A stretch of DNA of 64,000 nt from Typhlomys cinereus (taxonomy: Eukaryota > Chordata > Mammalia > Rodentia > Platacanthomyidae), in NCBI GenBank assembly GCA_023101885.1, contig JALPQD010000125.1:831501-895500 (forward strand). Reading direction: 5' to 3'. Each line of letters begins with the position of its first letter. The first letter of the stretch is position 1. The notes under the pieces were generated by a model. That model did not search any database. It saw only the letters and a list, made by a program, of their open reading frames with translations, and had not been told where the DNA came from. The translations under genes were made by a program, and so were the position numbers. Positions 56,687 to 64,000 of the stretch are shown here, piece by piece.

Positions 56687-57055
56687 ATTTTAAAAAGGAC
56701 TTTAAAAAGGATTTCAACCCTTGGTACAATTCAACTGTGTGTCAGTAAAGCTGCTTTGTGGTTAATAACCAGTTCAGTAAAGTCAGTTTTCCTTGCTGTT
56801 ACTTTCCCTTTGTTGTGTACAGAAAAATCCCATGACCATAAAGAATGTAAATGAAGATAACAAGCTCCCTCCCCAACTTCTATTTTATATGTGGGAGACC
56901 ATGCTGCTGATTAGAACATTAGGGTTTCTATAGCACAATTTACACAACCCCTTGAACTAAGCTTACCCAAACCAAATTACAGCACACCTGACCAAGTCCA
57001 TACAGTGTAGCACAACTCTTAACCAAATGACCTCTGTTGATGGGATGTGAGGGTG
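56687..57055. other. Unassigned sequence
   Basis: Nothing recognised. Confidence 0.4.
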
Positions 57056-57059
57056 AGAC

Positions 57060-57200
57060 TTTAGATTTACTCCTAATTGTATCTTTACAATCTTGGGCAA
57101 CTTACTTAACCTTGGTTTCTTCATAGTTAAGATGAAACTAAAAGTAATGCCAGTGATATAGAGTTAATTGAGTTAATTTATGTGGCTTGCTTGTTACAGT
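57060..57200 (+). repeat. MIR SINE
   Basis: 'acaatcttgggcaacttact', 'taaccttggtttcttcatag' and 'gatatagagttaattgagtt' match MIR (CTTGGGCAAGTTACTTAACC, then CAGTTTCCTCATCTG, then TAAATGAGTTAAT). Confidence 0.75.
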
Positions 57201-57234
57201 AGTTGTGCATTACAGGGAGCACTTCCTGCCCACT

Positions 57235-57420
57235 CAGCATTAAGAGAGTCTCCTGTGTTTCTTATAAGAATCATGTAGGATAGATCATTCCCATTTTAAA
57301 GGTGAGGAAAGTGAGGCCAGAAGGATTGAGTCATCTCCTCCAAATTACACATTAGTTAAAAGTAGTGTCAAATCTCAAATCTACGGCTGTATAGTCTAAG
57401 ATTTTAGTCTCTGTCTTGCT
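57235..57420 (-). repeat. MIR SINE, antisense
   Basis: 'cattcccattttaaaggtga', 'ggaaagtgaggccagaagga', 'gtgtcaaatctcaaatctac' follow the antisense MIR order (CCCCATTTTACAGATGAGG, then AAACTGAGGC). It lies next to an oppositely oriented MIR. Confidence 0.7.
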
Positions 57421-57895
57421 CTATCCCTTCCTAAGAATTAAAATACACTATTACAGCCTTACTCACATTTTCATGAAAAAATAGAGGTTCATAATTCAGT
57501 TGAGAATGTTCAGTATTACAGCTCTGAAATTTGGAACATTGTAGAATGAGGATAAGGAAAAGCTTTGGTCATCCATAATTTGGCTACTGAATGAATGAAT
57601 AAGTAACTGCCTGCATTAATGAATGGATGGACAATTTTGAATCATCTGATGATGTGTCCCAGATCAGATGATGTGTCCCCCAAATTGACACCAGTTAGAA
57701 GATGAGGCTATCATATCACCATAGTGTCACACGGAGCATGACAGGATTGTTGGGGCACTAGCTGTGCCTCAGTCATGGGAATCGTTCCACAGAGTCCTGG
57801 ATTTCAGGTAGCAGACACGCCCAACTCTTCAAGAAGCAACCAGTGTGATCGGCCTTTCAGCAGGGTATGTGCAAAGGTGGCTGGCCGGAATCCAT
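57421..57895. other. Unassigned sequence with a short local repeat
   Basis: Contains a tandem 'cagatgatgtgtccc' (about 57648-57678) and GAATGAATGAATAA. Otherwise nothing recognised. Confidence 0.5.
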
Positions 57896-57899
57896 TGCT

Positions 57900-58450
57900 G
57901 GCCCCTGTAAAGCCCATTTTTTTTATCTGACTTCTTAAAGCCACGTTTGATGTTCCATTAGCAGCGTGCAAGAGGCCCAGGCGTCCTCTGTATTACACTA
58001 ATTGTTTAAGCATGACAGGTTATTACTCCAGTCTGAGGGGTGATGGAGATTGGGGGAAAAGTAGGGCACAGGCACAATTTTCTAGTTTTTGAGAAGCAAT
58101 TATAAATAGATGAGAAGCCATAAAAATCTTACTCAAGGGATGTCTCATCAGTAGGACTGGAGAGACAACTGGAGCCGTCAGCCAAGAGAAGGAGAGGCTC
58201 ACGGCTGACAAGGCTACAGCACAGATTTAAAAATAGCCGTGTAATTCTGCAGCAAAACAGAACAATGAAAGCAAGAGTCACTCTGCTCAAAACAGACACT
58301 GGCCCAACACAATGCTCTTTCCTCGGCTGAGCTATTTTCATAGCAACTCCAAATTTCAAAACGTCAGTCCGATACATAGAAGAATAAAATCAAGGTGTTT
58401 TGCTTTAACGCTTAAGAAAAAAGAAGGAAACTGACTCTTGTTTCTAATAA
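57900..58450. promoter_or_regulatory. Candidate conserved non-coding element
   Basis: A repeat-free interval with ATTACACTAATTG, GACAGGTTATTACTCC, GCAATTATAAATAG, TTAAAAATAGCC (MEF2-like) and TGAGCTATTTTCATAGC. The motif density and lack of decay resemble enhancers of developmental genes. Inference only. Confidence 0.35.
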
Positions 58451-60600
58451 TCTTTTAGAGCTTTGAAAAAAGAAGATGTGCTTTTTTAAGAGACCTGGTT
58501 ATATCTCACCTCGTTGCTCTTCTAACGCACACAACTATTAAGTAGGTTTAGACCATATTATGAGTCTCTTTTTTCTCTGTAATGTTCTCTAGAATATTAG
58601 TTAGAATCCAATAACCATGAAGAGCTATAAAAGTTTAAAATATACCTTACTCTGATTTCTGTTTTCTTTTGTACATAAGTGCCATCTTGGTAAGAGGAGA
58701 GTGTACTAGCATCTGGCACAATATATGGTCTGGCAGGAGGCTTCTGCATCATCCTGTTCTTGGTTTCAAATCATTGAAGATGGTACTCTTCAGATAGAAT
58801 TGGTAAATCTCAGAAAATATTTGATATCTTAAAGTTTCCCTTCTTTTCTTTCTAAAATAGGAGTATGCAGTGTCAACTACATAGTTTTTTTCTCTGTGAA
58901 ATGAATTAATGAATGTAATGTACCTAGTATGAATTAGATAAACAGTAGTTGTCTGTTCTGTTTAACTTTACTACTTATACCAGCTGTCTTGGGTAAAGCA
59001 GATCATTTGATCTCTTTGACTCTTGAATCTAGGGAAAGTGCTGAGTTAGGTAGCTCTGAGGTCCCTCCAAGTCTTGAGGTCTGAAACAAACATGTTGTCA
59101 TTCTTCACAGAAATCTCTGTGTGTATGAAGGGGGGGTACTGAACATGCAATCTATACAGGTATGAAATCTTTAAAAAACAAAACAAAAAATGGAGAATTC
59201 TTTGTGTAGTTTTCATTCCAGACCCGTGCAAGATGTCCCAAGATCTGAATAGCTGCAACCCGATCTCATATCTGAGATTAGAAATGAGATCATTTCTGAC
59301 TTCAAGGAGTAGACAGTCACAGCTATTCAGAACAGTTAGACTTCCTATAGTACTATGTCTCAGAGATATATTCCTAGTTCTTCTTCATCTAAACATGAAG
59401 TAAAAATGTTTCAAGCCAGTCTCAGTGTGCTCTAAATTCCTAACGGAAAATACACCCAGGATTAAATGGCACCCAGAAAGAAGCTGAGTGCAGTCCTGGA
59501 TCGACCCCCTCAGCAGTACTGTTTGCTATGTAATAGGCTAGAGAAAAATCATAACGTTCCAGGTGACTTACAAAACAGAGCAACTGTAAATAAAGTCCAG
59601 GGCTGATGATCTCAGAGTGTTATTCCAACATTGATTCTCTCTGCCTTTGTTACTGAGTGTCATGCGAGTCAATGGGATTGTGAGATGTAGTTGAATGGAG
59701 CATGGAGAGAAGACAGTACACGGAAGCCCAGAACCTGTGGGAAAAGGAAATACTCAAGAAAGGATGGTCCTCAAATGAGGACATTTGAGTTGAAGGGTCA
59801 GGGTGGGACTCATTAAGGAATACCAGGTTGATCCGCTAGGCAAATCTCACAGTTGTTACAGAAAACTAAAGATTTTCTATTTCCCACTTCCAAAGTATTA
59901 TGTCAAGGTAGTATGCATTACATTTGGAAATTATTTTGTTTGAAAGACCTTGAATATGTCTATTCAAAAGGAAGTAGAAGACAGAGAAGTAAACTCTCAG
60001 CAATAACAGCAACATGTTAGCTTTATATGCTATATTAGCATTTCACAACTCATTTCTATGTATTTTTTTCAATCTCTTTAGGTCCTTCAGAAACTCATGT
60101 GGTACTGGTACCTGCAGTGTGTCAGTGCACTAGGCTGTAAGCAACAGAAAAGTCAGCTTGAAGTGTCTCAAGCAGCAAGGACATGCACTTTTTTTCAGGA
60201 TTGATTAATGCAGTGATTCAGTATTGTCACCCAGACCCCAAGTTATCTAGCACTGACGGGAGCATAGTAATAATAGTTGCAGATATCACAACAAAACCCA
60301 AGCAAAAGATTGTTTTATCTTTATGGCTTACTTTATTAGGAACGAAAATCCCCCCCCCCAGAACCTTCCTGAAGATTTCCATTCATGTCTCACTGGCTGG
60401 ATTTATATCTCTTCTTCAAAAGAGGAATTATTTCCAGATCAGTCAGTTCCATTTCTTGGGCTAGGAGAGGACGTATGAGGCATGTGTGGAGGAGAGGTGG
60501 TGGATATTGGAACAGGATGAGATTGATGTTAAAAAAGGAAAAAGTGATTGAGTGGACACAGAGTAGGCGATTCAAACTGAGACTTAGATGGCAAAGAGAA
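58451..60600. other. Unassigned sequence
   Basis: No clear family. A short C9 run is at 60351-60359. Weak MIR-like pieces at 58880-59050 were too diverged to annotate. No exon recognised. Confidence 0.35.
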
Positions 60601-60602
60601 AC

Positions 60603-60772
60603 TGGGTGTAATGGCATACACCTGCAATCCGAGCTCTCAGGAGGCAGACAGGGGAAGAAAGGGGGTCCCTGCAGGTTCGAGACCAGCCTGCTCTACATGG
60701 ACTTATCCTATGCCACCCGAAAGCTGTGTAGCAAAACCCTGTCTCAAACCAACCACCCAACAAACAAGAATG
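60603..60772 (+). repeat. B1 SINE
   Basis: 'gggtgtaatggcatacacct', 'gcaatccgagctctcaggag', 'gcaggttcgagaccagcctg', 'ctctacatggacttatccta', 'gcaaaaccctgtctcaaacc', then an A/C-rich tail. It follows B1 from 5' end to tail. The pol III B box GGTTCGAGACC is perfect. Confidence 0.93.
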
Positions 60773-61155
60773 GCAAAGGGGTTGATGGAGATGTGGCAGA
60801 ATCATGTTGATAACATTGTGTTTTTTTTTAAGAGTTCTTGAATATTCACAGAAAAACTTGGTTGGAAGAGACCTTCAAGGTCATCAAGCCAAACCCTTCA
60901 TGTATTCTAGTAATTTGAGAGTATGGCTCTCTGTAAGCTTAGTTCTTCAGACAGGAGATATTTTAACATGTATCTCTGGCTGAACCTATCCTCTGAGTCT
61001 GTTAGTCTTCCCTCTGAAACATAACACATATCTATCTTATGAAAAAAATTACATGTATGTAATTCTGTAGGCCAGAATGTATGATTCAATGTACAAGCTA
61101 GCAATGGATGGAGGGGGCGAAAAAAGGATAAAGAGAGTATGTTTGTGTTGGGGGG
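60773..61155. other. Unassigned sequence
   Basis: 'ggaagagaccttcaaggtca' at about 60866 resembles the core of an ancient SINE. Nothing else recognised. Confidence 0.3.
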
Positions 61156-61159
61156 TTGG

Positions 61160-61176
61160 GGGGAGAGAGAGAAAGA

Positions 61177-61250
<74 letters not shown>

Positions 61251-61260
61251 GAGAGGGAGG
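61160..61260. repeat. Long polypurine (GA)n tract
   Basis: About 100 bp of almost uninterrupted purine on the plus strand, starting with G-runs. Mirror-symmetric GA repeats of this kind can adopt H-DNA. It generates poly-Arg-Glu and poly-Leu-Ser open frames on the two strands. Confidence 0.97.
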
Positions 61261-62600
61261 GACCTTTCTTCACATTGACCACACTGAGCATTTCCATCTA
61301 GCCACATCAGCCTTTATAAACCCCTGTGGCCTCTGTGTCTCTTATTTTCTGCAGTCCTCTGTATCTTTTAACCACAGTCCTGAATCCCCGGGTTTGACTT
61401 TTGTGTCTGTTATCATTGGGCCCAGGCATTCCAGTTCCATGTGGTTTTTTCCTGAAAAGACTAGGAGTTGGGGATTGGTTCCCAGTCCTGTAAGGAGACA
61501 CAGGTCAAAGCAGTGGTGTTGTGTATCGAGCCTAAGGCGAAATATCTTCAAGAGCAGTGAGTATTTCTCCTGCAGAATGGACTGAGCACTGGCCACGTGA
61601 CCTGATTCTCCATGTTAGTATGCTAGCTGAGTCTTTGTCTCTTTGCTGAACCTTATCAAATATTCCTAAGATCATCTACCTTTTAGCATAATTGGAGAAC
61701 ATCTTAATGCTTAAAAAGCTGCTTTCCCCCAACCTTATCAAGGACATTTTTTATCCCAACTTGGCAGGGGCCAGAGTGGAGATGCTCCTCATCACTGACA
61801 CTGAAGCATGCTGTCAGGGCTGTTGGCCACGGCGTCAGTGGCCGGTCCACCACCGCTGCCTTAGCCATCTCATTTACCCTCTGTCCTTGGACTTCTCACT
61901 TGTAGTGTGAAATCTGGATAGAAGTGTCTGGCTGAACTTGCATCAAATGATCTTGCTCTGGAGCGTGTGTGTTGTACATACTTTTGTGACTACCTATGAT
62001 GTGGATACCAAGAGGCTAAATGTGGAAAAGTTGGGAAGGACATTTTATTTCATTTTTGGAGTGAAGAGGGATACTTGAGGTCAATTCAATGTAGAATTTA
62101 AATAGTTCAGGTTCAACACATGGCAAATGTTGGTGACATTGAGGCATGGGTTTGTCTAAGTTTGCAGAGTGAAATAGAAAAAAAAAACCCAGAAAATAAT
62201 CAAGTTAAAGAAAATACACTAATTAGCACTGCCAAGTGAACAGAACTCAGAAAAAAACCCATGTTTTCCAGGACCACAGTGGCTGTGGCTCACAGGTATG
62301 TTGGCGCAGCAAAATCAAGGACTGCTTACTGAAAAAATACCTGCTTCCAAAATGCATTCCAGACTTACTGAATGAGATTCCACAGAGGATGGGACCAGGA
62401 ATCTAGGTCATGTACAAACTCTCTAGAGAATTTTGATGCAGTTGGTCTGTAGACCTCCTCCGAGAAACAGAATTGTACAGATCCTGGGCGAGTGAGCAGA
62501 ATAACAGGAAGAATGGCTGCATTTGAGTAGAGTTTTCTCCATTAAGGACTTTGACCGAATGATCTCATTTTAGCCACATAGTTGCCCTAGAAGGTAGTGC
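61261..62600. other. Unassigned sequence
   Basis: No family or exon recognised. The 148-codon frame starting at 61139 is an artefact of the GA tract. Confidence 0.4.
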
Positions 62601-62609
62601 TCTTACTCA

Positions 62610-62634
62610 TTTTATTTTATTTATTTATTCTTGT

Positions 62635-62691
<57 letters not shown>

Positions 62692-62940
62692 CATGTCTTT
62701 CTGTCTCTGTGTGTGTATGTGTGTGCCGGTGAGGCCAAAGGGCGACTTTGGGAATCATCCTTGGTTGTTCTACCTCCCTTTTGCTTTATGTTGGGGTTTC
62801 TCAGGCTCTGCCTTTCAGGACCAGATGCACAGGCCTCCATTTCTGCCTAGTGGTTGTACATAGGATCTGGGATCCAATGTAAAATGTTCCCTCTGCTTGT
62901 GAGGCAGAGGCTTAATCTCGGAGCCATCTCTTCAGCCTTG
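62610..62940 (-). mobile_element. B2-superfamily SINE with long GT tail
   Basis: The complement starts AGGCTGAAGAGATGGCTCCG, with the body complement 'ttatgttggggtttctcagg' and 'ctctgcctttcaggaccaga'. The tail is a (GT)n run on the plus strand (62633-62689) followed by AT-rich sequence. The short duplication TCTTACTCA (62601-62609 and 62941-62949) fits its target site. It is more diverged than 63210-63477. Confidence 0.88.
62633..62689. repeat. (GT)n microsatellite
   Basis: About 55 bp of GT in the SINE tail. Confidence 0.97.
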
Positions 62941-62949
62941 TCTTACTCA

Positions 62950-63195
62950 ATTTAAAGGCAGACTATATCCTGTGTAGAGAATATAAGTAACTCGAAAAAA
63001 CCAAGAAACTGGTATGTAGGAGGGCTTTGCACTCTGCTGTGAGTCCAAGTCCATGCTTATGTGCTGATCATGAGGGCAAAATAATTCGAACATTGAAGCA
63101 TTGATATGATCTTATGATATGATATGATATGATCTTAATGTTAATATGTTGTGCCTTGTTTCTTTATGTACACCATTCACGAAATATACTGCCTT
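62950..63195. other. Unassigned sequence with ATGAT pentamer repeats
   Basis: Four to five tandem ATGAT-type units at 63105-63131. Nothing else recognised. Confidence 0.6.
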
Positions 63196-63209
63196 GGCTT
63201 CTTTGATTT

Positions 63210-63477
63210 ATTTATTTATTTTTTATTCAATTGTGCGTGTGTGCAAGTGTATGTATGTGTGTGTGCAGAACCACTGGCGAATTCAGGAACCACCATGGAC
63301 GTCTCCACCTCCTCCTTGTTTACTCTGCCCCGGGATTCACAAGCTCCGCCCTACCAAGACCAGAAACATAGGACGCCCTCTCTTCCGCCCGGCGTCTATA
63401 CGTGGGGTCTAGGATCTGAACTCAGGACCTTCTACCTGCAAGGCAGAGGCTAAACCCCTGAGCCATCTCTCCAGCCC
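63210..63477 (-). mobile_element. Young B2-superfamily SINE, full length
   Basis: The complement starts GGGCTGGAGAGATGGCTCAG. The body is nearly identical to the copies at 45794 and 56385 (plus strand: 'cctccttgtttactctgccc', 'cgggattcacaagctccgcc', 'ggtctaggatctgaactcag'). A perfect 14-bp duplication GGCTTCTTTGATTT flanks it (63196-63209 and 63478-63491). Confidence 0.95.
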
Positions 63478-63491
63478 GGCTTCTTTGATTT

Positions 63492-63682
63492 TGTAAGAGC
63501 AAAAATGTGTCACTAAAATTTTAAAATCTAGTCTGAGTTTATTTAATAGCAACCCTCAGAAAAACTTGATTTATCCTACCTATTTTTTGTGTTGTTATCA
63601 AAAAGTAAGAGTTTTGTCTTAAAACTTCTAGGACACATTGAAATAAAGAGGCTGGTTCTCTCAAATCACAAGTTCATGAGGG

Positions 63683-63725
<43 letters not shown>

Positions 63726-63950
63726 CATGCTGAACTTGTTGAAGAATGAAGAGAATTTGAAACTTGAAACTTGAAGGTTTATTTTCAGTTGACCAATCAA
63801 TTAACTGGAGAATCCTATTTGTGGAAAGTGAGATGCTTTCTTTTTTTCCTCACTAAATATAGTGGTTTGTGCATTCATGTAAGAGAAAGAGGGAAGACTA
63901 GTTTTAGGGAGTAGGGATGACTGGTATCTAACATGTGACTGTGAAAAAAG

Positions 63951-63993
<43 letters not shown>

Positions 63994-64000
63994 TTGTGTC
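63492..64000. other. Unassigned end of window with two microsatellites
   Basis: (GT)n at 63680-63724 and (GA)n at about 63950-63990. A tandem GAAACTTGAAACTTGAA lies at about 63758-63775. Nothing else recognised. Confidence 0.6.

Noticed and set aside
61077..61585. 148-codon Arg/Glu-rich protein
   Set aside because: The first half is the GA microsatellite. The rest has no motif and overlaps frames on the other strand.
1..64000. CRISPR array, operon, phage or other microbial system
   Set aside because: No regularly spaced direct repeats with unique spacers, no closely packed genes, and clear mammalian repeats throughout.

Overview
The window looks like non-coding nuclear DNA from a rodent. 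I found no open reading frame that I would defend as a functional protein-coding exon, and no rRNA, tRNA gene, CRISPR array or operon structure. The rodent call rests on the repeats. B1-type (7SL-derived) SINEs lie at about 641, 13365, 29165, 45690 and 60603. A B4-type tRNA/B1 fusion SINE is at about 24575, a B3-like SINE at about 1915, and rodent-style L1 copies with a G-rich 3' UTR occur three times. The commonest young SINE starts with a B2-superfamily tRNA-like head (GGCTGGAGAGRTGGCTCAG) but has a body unlike mouse B2. That suggests a mouse-related rodent outside Mus/Rattus, for example a jerboa-like or heteromyid-like lineage. This taxonomic step is inference.

Layout. 0-7 kb: mostly unique sequence with old SINE fragments and one MIR. 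7.19-8.47 kb: a decayed antisense retrocopy of a myosin regulatory light chain mRNA (MYL12 type) joined head-to-tail to an L1 3' end and split by a MaLR-type LTR. 9.5-18.2 kb: ancient L1, MLT1 LTR, DNA-transposon and MaLR remnants, plus a 153-bp segment present twice with no mismatch (17.0 and 18.4 kb). 18.6-21.5 kb: a 5'-inverted L1 carrying a young SINE. 22-33 kb: MIR, a U6 retropseudogene, B4, MaLR LTRs and old L1/L2 fragments. 33.87-34.72 kb: a MaLR LTR interrupted by a 416-bp solo LTR with 6-bp target duplications. 35.6-37.7 kb: a young L1 inserted into an older L1 3' UTR and itself hit by a truncated SINE. 41.8-44.2 kb: a textbook twin-primed, 5'-inverted L1 bounded by a 17-bp target-site duplication. 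47-55 kb: a repeat-poor block with homeodomain-type AT-rich motifs, the best candidate for conserved regulatory DNA. 55-64 kb: a MaLR LTR, MIRs, three young SINEs and several long microsatellites.

Nothing here acts as a pathway. The window records successive retrotransposition events, and many can be put in relative order because they are nested and keep target-site duplications. Any host function would most likely lie in the repeat-poor intervals as distal regulatory sequence. I did not find a new gene system. The most unusual items are the MYL12-L1 chimeric retrocopy, the two inverted L1s, the nested LTRs and the 153-bp duplicated segment.
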